Position numbers and translations under genes: made by a program
Shown: positions 51,917 to 60,295 of the stretch, piece after piece
Layout of the letters: every line of letters begins with the position of its first letter
Numbering within the stretch: position 1 is the first letter of the stretch
The notes under the pieces: model-generated
What the model was told of the DNA's origin: nothing
The model's database searches: none
What the model saw: the letters and a program-made list of their open reading frames with translations, nothing else
Assembly: GCA_036264255.1 (NCBI GenBank)
Contig: DATARI010000132.1
Span: 1 to 64,000 of the forward strand
Length of the DNA stretch: 64,000 bases
Origin: DASZIT01 sp036264255
Lineage (GTDB): Bacteria; Actinomycetota; Acidimicrobiia; Acidimicrobiales; RAAP-2
Direction: 5' to 3'

Positions 51917-52818
51917 CCGCGGGGAGCGGGACTCCGACCTCCTGGGTGACCGAGTTGCCGCCGGGTCGCGTCGGCCTTCGCCGGGCCATCGCCGCCGAGT
52001 GGACCAAGTTGTGGACGGTCCGGTCGACGATGTGGACGCTGGTCGCCACCGGGCTGGCGGTGCTGGGCCTGTGCGCGCTGAGCACCGGCACGGTGAGCCC
52101 CTCTGACATCATCGACGACCCGACCCGCCGGAGCCTGGTCGGCATCTTCCTCGGCCAGCTCATCTTCGGCGTCCTGGGGGTTCTGGTCATGAGCGCCGAG
52201 TACGGCACCGGAACGATCCGCTCAACGCTCTCGGCCATCCCCCGGCGCCCGGTGGTGCTCACCGCCAAGGTCCTGGTGTTCGGGGTGGTGGCGGTGGTGG
52301 TCAGCGAGGTCCTCGCCTTCGGCGCTTTCGCCCTCGGCCAGGCCCTCTTGTCGGCCAAGCATGCGGTCGGATCGTCGGCGGCGGTCGCCCAGCGTGCCCA
52401 CCAACTCGGGGTGGCGGTCCCCCACAGCATCCAGGGCGCGCTCTCGGGCGGCTCCGCATCCTTGGGGCAGCCCGGCGTCCTCCGGGCCGTGGTCGGCGGC
52501 GGTCTCTACCTCGCCGTGCTCGGGCTCCTGGCGCTCGGACTGGCTACCATCATCCGGCACACCGCCGGCGCCATCTCGACGTTCGTCGGGGTGGTCCTGG
52601 TCCTGCCCCTCATCGTTCAGGCATTGCCGGCGTCGATCAGCAACGCGGTGGCCCGCTATCTCCCGGCCAACATCGGCCTGGTCATGTTCTCCACCCACGG
52701 CTCGCCCGACCGAGTCGGTCCCGCGTTCAGCCCGTGGGCGGGTTTCGGCCTTCTGGTGCTGTACACCGTGGCCACCTTGGCGCTGGGCTGTTGGGTCCTC
52801 GTCCGCCGCGACGCCTGA
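51913..52818 (+). CDS. ABC-2 type permease
   Basis: 301 residues, six predicted helices, starting with a soluble AIAAEWTKLWTVRSTMW segment usual in these permeases, and including FGVLGVLVMSAEYGTGTIRS. Partner of the ATPase just upstream (GTG within its stop). Exports an unknown compound. Confidence 0.9.
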   Translation: MTAGSGTPTSWVTELPPGRVGLRRAIAAEWTKLWTVRSTMWTLVATGLAVLGLCALSTGTVSPSDIIDDPTRRSLVGIFLGQLIFGVLGVLVMSAEYGTGTIRSTLSAIPRRPVVLTAKVLVFGVVAVVVSEVLAFGAFALGQALLSAKHAVGSSAAVAQRAHQLGVAVPHSIQGALSGGSASLGQPGVLRAVVGGGLYLAVLGLLALGLATIIRHTAGAISTFVGVVLVLPLIVQALPASISNAVARYLPANIGLVMFSTHGSPDRVGPAFSPWAGFGLLVLYTVATLALGCWVLVRRDA

Positions 52819-52849
52819 GCGCCCGCCCTCCGAGATGGGGCCGGCTCCG

Positions 52850-52866
52850 CGATCCGGGTTGGATCG
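52850..52866. terminator. Hairpin between convergent genes
   Basis: CGATCC (52850-52855), loop GGGTT, GGATCG (52861-52866), between the permease stop and the stop of the DUF4242 gene two bases on. Moderate stem, no U-tract. Confidence 0.4.
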
Positions 52867-52867
52867 T

Positions 52868-53113
52868 CTAGAGGAGCCCGGCTACCTCATGGACCTCGCC
52901 GCAGGGGACGCCGAGAGCGGCATGATGCTTGCGCACGGCCTCGGCGTCGGGCGCCTCCAGCAGGCAGTAGACCTTGCCGTCCGGGTTGTGGAACAACTCG
53001 ACCTGGCGGACACCGAATTCGTCTGCCTTCTCGTCCTTGGTGTCCTGGGTGATCTGCTGGATGGCTTCGCCAGGCAACTTGAGGTCGTCATGAAAGTCCA
53101 TGTACTTGGGCAT
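52868..53113 (-). CDS. DUF4242 (SCO4226-like nickel-binding) protein
   Basis: 81 residues: YMDFHDDLKLPGEAIQQ, FGVRQVELFHNPDGKVYCLL and EAVRKHHAALGV, typical of the DUF4242 ferredoxin-like fold, of which SCO4226 binds nickel. Candidate metal ligands are the His and Cys residues (HH, CG near the end). AAAGGAA precedes the ATG. Confidence 0.85.
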   Translation of the reverse strand: MPKYMDFHDDLKLPGEAIQQITQDTKDEKADEFGVRQVELFHNPDGKVYCLLEAPDAEAVRKHHAALGVPCGEVHEVAGLL

Positions 53114-53167
53114 CGCAGTTCCTTTTGGTCAGGGCGGTCTCGGATTGGAGCTCAGTGAATGGGAATC

Positions 53168-53200
53168 GCAGGAACTTTAGGCGTTGTTCCCCGTTCCTGC
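53168..53200. promoter_or_regulatory. Eight-bp inverted repeat upstream of the DUF4242 gene
   Basis: GCAGGAAC (53168-53175) and GTTCCTGC (53193-53200) are exact complements, 17 bases apart. On the minus strand the same stretch reads GGAAC, 17 bases, CGATT, an ECF-like -35/-10 layout. It may be an operator, the acn terminator, or an extracytoplasmic-sigma promoter. Confidence 0.4.
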
Positions 53201-53243
53201 TCAGAATCCGACCGATCGAGCCCCTTCGGCCCAGCGGCGATGG

Positions 53244-55949
53244 CTACTTGGCCATCTGGCGGAGCATGTAGGGGAGGATCCCGCCCTGGCGGTAGTACTC
53301 GGCCTCCATCGGGGTGTCGATCCGCAGCCGGGCGGAGAACTCCACCACCCGGTCGCCGTCCACCGCCCGCACCCCCACCTCTTTGGGAACATCGCCGTCG
53401 TTGAGGGTCTCGATGCCGGAGATGGCGAACACCTCGTGCCCGGTCAGCCCGAGGGCCCCGGCGCTCTGCCCGTCGGCGAACTGCAGCGGCAGCACCCCCA
53501 TCCCGATGAGGTTGGATCGGTGGATGCGCTCATAGCTGGCGGCGATGACGGCGCGCACCCCGAGCAAAGCGGTTCCCTTGGCCGCCCAGTCCCGCGACGA
53601 ACCGGACCCGTATTCCTTGCCGGCCAGTACCACCAGCGGGACACCCTCTTCGGCGTAGCGGACCGAGGCGTCGAAGATGGTGGTCTGCTCGCCGTCGGGG
53701 AGATGGAGGGTGATGCCGCCCTCGGTGCCGGGGGCCAGCTGGTTGCGCAGCCGGACATTGGCGAACGTCCCCCGCATCATGACTTCGTGGTTGCCCCGGC
53801 GGGACCCGTAGGAATTGAAGTCCTTCCGCTCCACCCCGTGCTCGGCCAGATACTTCCCGGCCGGGGTCGACGGGCCGATGCTCCCGGCCGGCGAGATGTG
53901 GTCGGTGGTCACGCTGTCGCCGAGGACGGCCAGCACCCGGGCCCCGGTGATGTCGGTCACCCGGGTCGGCTGGTCGGACAGGTTCTCCAGGAACGGCGGC
54001 CGCAGCACGTAGGTGGAGGCGGCGTCCCACTCGAAGGTGTTGCCGGTGGCGGTGTCCATGTTCTGCCAGCGGGCCTCGCCGTCGAAGATCGAGCTGTAGC
54101 GGTCCCGGAACATCTCCGAAGTCAGCGACGTGCGGATGGCTTCGGTGACCTCCTCGGCCGACGGCCAGAGGTCGGCGAGACGGACCTCGTTCCCGTCGGT
54201 GTCGGTCCCGAGGGAGTCGTTCACCAGGTCGATGTCCATGGTGCCGGCCAGCGCGTAGGCCACTACCAGCGGCGGGGAGGCCAGGTAGTTCATCCGGACG
54301 TCGGGGTGGATCCGTCCCTCGAAGTTCCGGTTGCCGGAGAGCACGGAGACGGCGGAGAGGTCGGCGCCGAGGACGGCTTCCGAGACCCCGGCGAGCAGGG
54401 GACCGGAGTTGCCGATGCAGGTGGTGCAGCCGAAGCCGACCAGGTCGAACCCGGCCTCCGCCAACGGCTCGGTGAGCCCGGCCCGGTCGAAGTAGTCCAT
54501 CACCACCCGGGAGCCGGGCGCCAGTGACGTCTTCACCCAGGGCTTCGGCCGCAACCCGCGGTCGATGGCCTTCTTGGCCAGCAGCCCGGCCGCCACCATC
54601 ACCTGGGGGTTGGAGGTATTGGTGCAGCTGGTGATGGCGGCGATCACCACATGGCCGTCCTCGATGGGCACCGTCGACCCGTCGGCCAGAGTGGCCACCG
54701 CCGACTTCTTCTCCTTCTGGTCGCCGAGCGCGGTGTGGAAGGCCTCCCGGGCGCCGGACAGCGAGACCCGGTCCTGGGGTCGGGAGGGGCCGGCGATGCT
54801 CGGCACCACGGTGGAGAGATCCAGCTCGATGGTCTCGGAGAAGACGGGCTCGGCCCCACCGGGCTGATGGAACATGCCCTGTTCTTTGGCGTAGGCCTCG
54901 ACCAGCGCCACCTGGTGCTCGTCACGACCGGTGAAGCGGAGGTAGTCGAGGGTCACGTCGTCGATGGGGAAGATGGCACAGGTGGCGCCGTACTCGGGGG
55001 ACATGTTCCCGATGGTGGCCCGGTTGGCCAGCGGCACCGCGGCCAGGCCGGGCCCGTAGAACTCGACGAACTTGCCCACCACCCCCCGCTGGCGGAGCAG
55101 CTGGGTGATGGTCAGCACCAGGTCGGTGGCGGTGGTGCCGGGCACCTGGCTTCCGGTGAGACGGAATCCGACCACCGGCGGCAACAGCATGGAGAGCGGC
55201 TGGCCGAGCATGGCCGCCTCGGCCTCGATGCCGCCTACCCCCCAGCCGAGGACACCGAGCCCGTTGACCATGGTGGTGTGGGAGTCGGTGCCGACCAGGG
55301 TGTCGCAGTAGGCCCGGCCGTCCTCGGTGCCGAACACCACCCGGGAGAGGTATTCGAGGTTAACCTGATGGCAGATGCCGGCACCGGGGGGGACGACCCG
55401 GAAGCCGTCGAAGGCCTGCTGGGCCCAGCGGAGCAGCTGATACCGCTCGATGTTGCGCTGGTATTCGATGTCGACGTTCTGGTCGAAGGCCCCGGGGGTG
55501 CCGGTCACCTCGGCGATGACCGAGTGGTCGATGACCAGTTCCACCGGGACCAGGGGGTTGACCTTGGCCGGATCCCCATTCATCTCGGCCAGGGCGGCCC
55601 GCATGGCGGCCAGGTCGACGACGCCCGGCACCCCGGTGAAGTCCTGCATCAGGACCCGCTCGGGGGTGAGGGCGATCTCGACGGCGTCGTTCCCGGCGGC
55701 CCCGTGCCGCTCGGGGCTGCGGCCCCAGTCGGCCACCGACTCGATGTCCTGGGCGCTGACCGCCAGCCCGTCCTCGTGCCGGAGCAGGTTCTCGAGGACG
55801 ACCTTGATCGAGTACGGGAGCCGGGCGATGTCGTACCGCAAGGCCAGGGCGTTGATCCGGAAGATCTCGTAGGTCCGGTCCCCGACGGTCAGGTCGGCCC
55901 GGGCTCCGAAGCTGTCAGGAGCGGATGATGACGAGGGGGAGGGTGCCAT
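53244..55949 (-). CDS. acn: Aconitate hydratase A
   Basis: 901 residues, full length for AcnA. Isomerises citrate and isocitrate in the TCA cycle. 4Fe-4S cysteines: about 440 in TSCTNTSNPQVM and about 507 and 510 in GCTTCIGNSGP. Swivel-domain and substrate residues appear in YGSRRGNHEVMMRGTFA and GSGSSRDWAAKGT. Cytosolic. CAGAAT lies six bases before ATG 55949, another near-leaderless start. As an Fe-S enzyme it may double as an RNA-binding regulator, a property of the family and not shown here. Confidence 0.97.
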   Translation of the reverse strand: MAPSPSSSSAPDSFGARADLTVGDRTYEIFRINALALRYDIARLPYSIKVVLENLLRHEDGLAVSAQDIESVADWGRSPERHGAAGNDAVEIALTPERVLMQDFTGVPGVVDLAAMRAALAEMNGDPAKVNPLVPVELVIDHSVIAEVTGTPGAFDQNVDIEYQRNIERYQLLRWAQQAFDGFRVVPPGAGICHQVNLEYLSRVVFGTEDGRAYCDTLVGTDSHTTMVNGLGVLGWGVGGIEAEAAMLGQPLSMLLPPVVGFRLTGSQVPGTTATDLVLTITQLLRQRGVVGKFVEFYGPGLAAVPLANRATIGNMSPEYGATCAIFPIDDVTLDYLRFTGRDEHQVALVEAYAKEQGMFHQPGGAEPVFSETIELDLSTVVPSIAGPSRPQDRVSLSGAREAFHTALGDQKEKKSAVATLADGSTVPIEDGHVVIAAITSCTNTSNPQVMVAAGLLAKKAIDRGLRPKPWVKTSLAPGSRVVMDYFDRAGLTEPLAEAGFDLVGFGCTTCIGNSGPLLAGVSEAVLGADLSAVSVLSGNRNFEGRIHPDVRMNYLASPPLVVAYALAGTMDIDLVNDSLGTDTDGNEVRLADLWPSAEEVTEAIRTSLTSEMFRDRYSSIFDGEARWQNMDTATGNTFEWDAASTYVLRPPFLENLSDQPTRVTDITGARVLAVLGDSVTTDHISPAGSIGPSTPAGKYLAEHGVERKDFNSYGSRRGNHEVMMRGTFANVRLRNQLAPGTEGGITLHLPDGEQTTIFDASVRYAEEGVPLVVLAGKEYGSGSSRDWAAKGTALLGVRAVIAASYERIHRSNLIGMGVLPLQFADGQSAGALGLTGHEVFAISGIETLNDGDVPKEVGVRAVDGDRVVEFSARLRIDTPMEAEYYRQGGILPYMLRQMAK

Positions 55950-56027
55950 GAGCCCATTCTGCCCACTCCCGGAGGTCTGGCGCCATGCGGGGGCTGGTCG
56001 CCTGCCGGGGTTGCGCGGACGGTTCGG

Positions 56028-56852
56028 TCAGGTCCGGGTCCGGTACCGCCAGACGGCCAGCGGGGGCAGGACGATGAGGATCCCCACCGTCCAGATCAGA
56101 GCCAGGATGAGCCAGTGGGCAGTGGGTCCGCCGATCATCAGGGACCGACAGGCGGTCACCACCAGGCTCACCGGTTGGTAGGTGGCGAAGCCCTGCAGCC
56201 AGCTGGGCATGTCCTGGACCGGGACGAAGGCCGAGGAGGCGAAGGTCAGCGGGAACAGCAGCGGGAAGGACATGACCTGGGCCGTCTCGCTGTTGGGGGC
56301 GGAGAGCCCGATCACCGCGAAGCCCCAGGACAGGGCGTAGGCGAACAACAGGATGAGTCCGATGGCGGCCAGGTAGGGGAGCACCCCGGTGCTCGGGCGG
56401 AAGCCGACCAGCAGTCCCACCCCGGTGATGACGATGACCACCACCACGTTCCGGCAGAGGTCGGCGGTGGTGCGGCCGGCCAGTACCGCCGAGCGGGCCA
56501 TGGGGAGGGCCCGGAACCGTTCGATCAACCCCTTCTGGAGGTCCTCGGCCAACCCGATGCTGGTGCTGACCGCGCCGAACGCCACTGTCTGGACGAAGAT
56601 CCCCGGCATCAGGTAGTTGGTGTAGCTGACCCCGGGTGGGTGGATGGCACCGCCGAAGACGTAGCGGAACAACAGCACGAACATGATCGGCTGCACCGTC
56701 GAGAAGAACAAAGCCTCGGGGATCCGGGTGTAGCCGATCAGATTGCGCTTGGTGACCGTCCAGGTGTCGGTGAGCGCCCACCGGATGCGGGCCCCCGCCC
56801 CGGTGGCCAATGGTGCGCCGGTGACGGTCGGGATCGAGATGGTGGTGGTCAT
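56028..56852 (-). CDS. ABC-2 permease of a DrrAB-type exporter
   Basis: 274 residues, six helices. DrrB-like: ALFFSTVQPIMFVLLFRYVFGG, YLMPGIFVQTVAFG and FRALPMARSAVLAGRTTADL. Forms an exporter with the ATPase encoded immediately upstream (ATGA overlap). Confidence 0.92.
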   Translation of the reverse strand: MTTTISIPTVTGAPLATGAGARIRWALTDTWTVTKRNLIGYTRIPEALFFSTVQPIMFVLLFRYVFGGAIHPPGVSYTNYLMPGIFVQTVAFGAVSTSIGLAEDLQKGLIERFRALPMARSAVLAGRTTADLCRNVVVVIVITGVGLLVGFRPSTGVLPYLAAIGLILLFAYALSWGFAVIGLSAPNSETAQVMSFPLLFPLTFASSAFVPVQDMPSWLQGFATYQPVSLVVTACRSLMIGGPTAHWLILALIWTVGILIVLPPLAVWRYRTRT

Positions 56853-57895
56853 CGGTTGCCTCCTACCGGGACGGGTGTCGATTGAGGACGGTCGGAGCGA
56901 GAGCCGTCTCCACCGAGGGCATGGGGGTCAGCTCCGTCTCCGGCCACCTCGTCTTCGGTACGGTGCCCGGTCAGCGCCAGGAACACATCATCGAGGCTGG
57001 GCTCCCGGAGGGTGAAGGTCACCGGGGTGATCCCGGCCTGGTCGAGAGCCCGGAGGGCGGTCATGGCATCCACCGGACCGTTGTCCACGGTCACGTCGAC
57101 CACCCGGCCGTTGATGTTCGGGGTGTGGGGCCCAATCGCCTCCAGCACCGGAACCGCGCGGCCGGCGTCATCGTGATCGTGGAGACCGACTTCGAGGACG
57201 GTGGCACCCAGTTCGGACTTGAGTTGGGTCGGGGTGCCCTCGGCAATGACCCGGCCGTGGTCGAGCACCGACAGGGTGTCGGCCAGGCGGTCGGCCTCCT
57301 CGAGGTACTGGGTGGTGAGGAGCACGGTCGTCCCCCCGCCCACCAGGCTCTCGATGACCTCCCAGAGGTCGTTCCGGCTCTGAGGGTCGAGGCCGGTGGT
57401 CGGCTCGTCGAGGAAGAGGACGCTCGGCCGGGCCACCAGGGCGGCGGCCAGGTCGAGTCGACGGCGCATGCCGCCCGAGTAGGTCTTGAGGGTCCGGTCG
57501 CCGGCGTCGGCCAGGTCGAACTGGTCGAGCAGTTCCTTGGACCGACTGGTCACATACGACTTCGGCAGGTGATTGAGGCGACCGACCATGACCAGGTTCT
57601 CGCGCCCGGTCAGGTTCTCGTCGACGGCTGCGTACTGGCCGGCCAGGCCGATCAGACTTCGGACCAGGGCGGCCTCTTTGGCCACGTCGTGGCCGAGGAC
57701 CACGGCCGAGCCACTGTCGGCTTTGAGGATGGTGGTCAGGATCCGCACCGCGGTGGTCTTGCCCGATCCGTTCGGACCCAGCAGCCCGAACACGGTCCCC
57801 TCTTCGACATTGAAGCTCACCCCGTCGAGGGCGCGGACCTCGAGCTTTCCGGTGAACGTCTTCTTGATGTCGGTCACTTCGATTGCGTGTGGCAT
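56849..57895 (-). CDS. DrrA-type ABC exporter ATPase
   Basis: 348 residues: Walker A GPNGSGKTTAVRIL, signature YSGGMRRRLDLAAALV, Walker B VLFLDEPTTGLDPQSR, switch TTQYLEEAD, and the C-terminal domain usual in daunorubicin-resistance ATPases (LREPSLDDVFLALTG). Efflux of lipophilic drugs or lipids. A MarR regulator is divergent and probably controls the pair. The last 30 residues are low complexity. Confidence 0.94.
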   Translation of the reverse strand: MPHAIEVTDIKKTFTGKLEVRALDGVSFNVEEGTVFGLLGPNGSGKTTAVRILTTILKADSGSAVVLGHDVAKEAALVRSLIGLAGQYAAVDENLTGRENLVMVGRLNHLPKSYVTSRSKELLDQFDLADAGDRTLKTYSGGMRRRLDLAAALVARPSVLFLDEPTTGLDPQSRNDLWEVIESLVGGGTTVLLTTQYLEEADRLADTLSVLDHGRVIAEGTPTQLKSELGATVLEVGLHDHDDAGRAVPVLEAIGPHTPNINGRVVDVTVDNGPVDAMTALRALDQAGITPVTFTLREPSLDDVFLALTGHRTEDEVAGDGADPHALGGDGSRSDRPQSTPVPVGGNR

Positions 57896-57979
57896 CGGCA
57901 GGGTCCCCGTCTTCGAGTTGCACGATCAGTGAAGCACATTCCCTTTACTTTTGGAAATCTTAACTATTAGAGTATTTGT
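57896..57979. promoter_or_regulatory. AT-rich divergent promoter region, MarR operator candidate
   Basis: The segment about 57930-57980 is strikingly AT-rich for this genome. TAGAGT (57968-57973) lies six bases before the marR GTG. An imperfect palindrome TAACTATTAGAGTA spans it. Probably the site where the MarR protein controls itself and the exporter. Confidence 0.5.
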
Positions 57980-58504
57980 GTGTCAACCGAGTTGGGGGAT
58001 CCCGAAGTCAAACGAGGAAGGGCTCGAAGACGAGCCGCCGAGGTCCCGGGACCACCGGAGCCGCTGGAGGGTTTGAGACACTTCGAGCTCGGCGAGGCCA
58101 TGCGGGCCTACCAGATGTCCGTCGACATCTTCGACGAGGCGGTGGCCGGCAAGCTCGGGCTCAACCGCACCGACTTCCGGTGCATCGACATCCTCGACCA
58201 GCACCAGCCGATGACCGCCGGGGCCCTGGCCCAGGCTGCCCGCATCTCGACGGGCACCATGACCTTCGTCATCGACCGCCTGGAGGCGGCCGGGTTCGTG
58301 AGACGGCGCCGGGACGGCGACGATCGGCGCCGGGTCCTCGTGGAGATCGTGCCGGCTGCCCACCGGAAGGTGATGGCGTATCACCTCCCGATGATCCAGG
58401 ACGCCCGGGCGGCGCTGGCCGAGTTGACCGCCGACGAGATCGCGGTGGTCTGCAAATTCCTCACCATCAGCGCGGCCGTGTTCCGGAGGAACATTCCCGC
58501 CTGA
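57980..58504 (+). CDS. MarR family transcriptional regulator
   Basis: 174 residues. A basic 30-residue N-terminus precedes the winged helix: LGLNRTDFRCIDILDQHQPM, AGALAQAARISTGTMTFVID and RLEAAGFVRRRRDGDDRR, the recognition helix and wing. Likely represses the divergent DrrAB-type exporter and is relieved by a small aromatic or drug molecule. Leaderless start. Confidence 0.92.
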   Translation: MSTELGDPEVKRGRARRRAAEVPGPPEPLEGLRHFELGEAMRAYQMSVDIFDEAVAGKLGLNRTDFRCIDILDQHQPMTAGALAQAARISTGTMTFVIDRLEAAGFVRRRRDGDDRRRVLVEIVPAAHRKVMAYHLPMIQDARAALAELTADEIAVVCKFLTISAAVFRRNIPA

Positions 58505-58568
58505 CACCGGCCCGGGGCCTGAGGCGATCTGCGGAGCACGACCGTCGACAAGCCGTTAGCCTCAGCCC

Positions 58569-59030
58569 ATGGAAGAAGGCGATCTGGCACCAGACTTCGA
58601 GCTCCCCGACGAGAACGGGACACTTCGCCGGCTCAGCGACCTGCTGGTCAACGGTCCGGTGGTCCTGTACTTCTACCCGGCGGCCATGACGCCGGGGTGC
58701 ACGGCCGAGAGCTGCCACTTCCGCGACATGAAGGCGGAATTCGAGGCGGTGGGCGCCCAACGGATCGGCATCAGCGCCGATCAGGTGGAGAAGCAGAAGC
58801 GGTTTTCCGACAAGCACTCGTTCGACTTCCCGCTCCTCTCCGACCCCGACGGAGCGGTGGCCACCCAGTATGGGGTCCGGCGGCGCATCACGGTGTTGTC
58901 GCCCACCAAGCGGGCGACGTTCGTGATCGGGCGGGACCGCAAGATCGCCGCCATCATCCAGAGCGAAGTGCGGATGAACGTGCATGCCGACCGGGCGCTC
59001 GAAGCGGTGTCGAAGCTCGCTGCCGCCTGA
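58569..59030 (+). CDS. BCP/PrxQ-type peroxiredoxin, second copy
   Basis: 153 residues. Cysteines in MTPGCTAESCHFRDM (C-x4-C), with VVLYFYPAA before and FDFPLLSDPDG after. About as long as the copy at 44945-45409 but clearly diverged. TAGCCT sits exactly six bases before the ATG. Thiol-dependent peroxide reductase. Confidence 0.93.
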   Translation: MEEGDLAPDFELPDENGTLRRLSDLLVNGPVVLYFYPAAMTPGCTAESCHFRDMKAEFEAVGAQRIGISADQVEKQKRFSDKHSFDFPLLSDPDGAVATQYGVRRRITVLSPTKRATFVIGRDRKIAAIIQSEVRMNVHADRALEAVSKLAAA

Positions 59031-59109
59031 GGCGACGACGGCGCGATGACGCCGCTCGCCAAACCCGTGTGGTGTCCCGCCCGGTGACGAAGGTCCCCGG
59101 CACCGTCCG

Positions 59110-59158
59110 TCTCCGATGGGACACTGTCGCCATGCGGCTGTGGTCTCAACATCGGAGA
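59110..59158 (+). repeat. Nine-bp inverted repeat before the repeat-protein gene
   Basis: TCTCCGATG (59110-59118) and CATCGGAGA (59150-59158), 31 bases apart, ending nine bases before GTG 59167. A 12-codon frame (ATG 59132 to TGA 59168-59170) lies across it and its stop overlaps the GTG start. Could be a leader attenuation device or chance. Confidence 0.35.
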
Positions 59159-59166
59159 ACCCCGGG

Positions 59167-59724
59167 GTGAGCCCGAATCCGATCAACGACCGCGTCGAGC
59201 GCATGGCCCAGGCCATCGCCGAGCGGGTGGTCGGCCTGGTCCTCGACTCCATCGACCTCAACGCGATCATGGAGCGGATCGACGTCGATCGGGTGGTGTC
59301 GAGGGTCAACGCTGACGCCATCGTGGACCGGGTGGACGTCGAGAAGATCATCGACCGGGTCGACGTCGAGAAGATCGTCGAGCGAGTGGACGTGGACAAG
59401 CTCGTCGAGCGGGTGGACGTCAACGCCCTGGTTGAACGCGTCGACGTCCGGCGGATCGTCGACCAGCTGGACATCGAATCACTGGTGGCGCAGACCGAGT
59501 TGGGGTCGATCATTTTCAAGTCGACCTCCAGCGTGGCCGCGGAGGTCCTGGACGTGATCCGGGCCCAAGGCGTCGGCCTGGACGATTTCTTCGCCCGGTG
59601 GACCAACCGGATCCTGCGACGCGACCCGGCCTCGCTGCCGCTCGGGCCCTCCGCCCTGGTCTCTCCCACCCCGGCGGACGTCCCCGCGCTGCCGGCGCTT
59701 CCGGCGCAGGTCGACGCACCGTGA
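59167..59724 (+). CDS. Nonapeptide-repeat protein of unknown function
   Basis: 185 residues. After a short helix-like start (INDRVERMAQAIAERVVGLV) residues about 37-108 are eight consecutive nine-residue repeats with consensus R-V-D-V-x-x-(I/L)-V-(E/D), for example RVDVEKIID, RVDVEKIVE, RVDVDKLVE, RVDVNALVE. A conserved-looking segment follows (IIFKSTSSVAAEVLDVIRAQ), then LDDFFARWTNRILRRD and a Pro/Ala tail. No signal or cysteine. I recall comparable repeats next to RDD proteins in other actinobacteria but know no function. It overlaps the RDD gene by four bases, so the products probably act together at the membrane. Confidence 0.78.
   Translation: MSPNPINDRVERMAQAIAERVVGLVLDSIDLNAIMERIDVDRVVSRVNADAIVDRVDVEKIIDRVDVEKIVERVDVDKLVERVDVNALVERVDVRRIVDQLDIESLVAQTELGSIIFKSTSSVAAEVLDVIRAQGVGLDDFFARWTNRILRRDPASLPLGPSALVSPTPADVPALPALPAQVDAP
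59275..59490 (+). repeat. Eight tandem 27-bp coding repeats
   Basis: DNA counterpart of the nonapeptide array. The units are divergent at third positions but keep a GTCGA(C)GT core, so the array is old and held by protein selection and not a recent slippage product. Confidence 0.7.
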
Positions 59725-60245
59725 TCACCCCTCCACCCCCGGCCCTCTACGAGGGGAGACAAGGTCACTATGCCGGGGCCGTCACCCGCCTGGTTGCCTT
59801 TGGCGCCGACGTCGGCGCGTCGTGGGGCCTCTACACCCTCGGGTTGGGGGCCGTCTCCCTCACCGTGGCGCTGGCCACCGGTCGGGCGTTCTCGGTGGGC
59901 CGAAATCAGGTGCCGACCTTGATCGTGCTGGTGGTCTGGGAGTTCCTCTACTTCGCCTACCAGTGGGCACTCAGTGGGAAGACGATCGGCATGGCGATCC
60001 TCGGGATCCAGGTGGTGAGCGCCGACGGAAGGCCGATGGCCCCTCGTCAAGCCGTCCTGCGCACCCTGGCCTTGCCGTTGAGTGTGGCGATCATCGGTTT
60101 GGGGTTCCTCGGCATCCTGGTGCAACGGGAGCGGCGAGCCCTCCACGATCTGGTGGCGGGCACCGCAGTCGTCTACTCGTGGGATGCCCGGGCCGCCCGC
60201 CTGCGTTGGCTGGCCCGTCAAGCCCCGGAGACAACCGGCAGCTGA
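59721..60245 (+). CDS. RDD family membrane protein
   Basis: 174 residues, about three helices. RDD-type features: RLVAFGADVGASWGLYTLGL (Arg then Asp in helix 1), YFAYQWALSGKTIGMAILGI and RRALHDLVAGTAVVYSWD (DLVAGT). RDD proteins are proposed transporters or anchors. GTG 59721 lies within the stop of the repeat gene. Confidence 0.88.
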   Translation: MITPPPPALYEGRQGHYAGAVTRLVAFGADVGASWGLYTLGLGAVSLTVALATGRAFSVGRNQVPTLIVLVVWEFLYFAYQWALSGKTIGMAILGIQVVSADGRPMAPRQAVLRTLALPLSVAIIGLGFLGILVQRERRALHDLVAGTAVVYSWDARAARLRWLARQAPETTGS

Positions 60246-60295
60246 CGCGGTGCCACCGGTCGCCGGCCGGCCGGGCGGTGTTGGGATCCCTTCCG

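Noticed and set aside
59275..59490. Minisatellite or CRISPR
   Set aside because: 27-bp units are contiguous without spacers and encode a nonapeptide repeat under protein selection.
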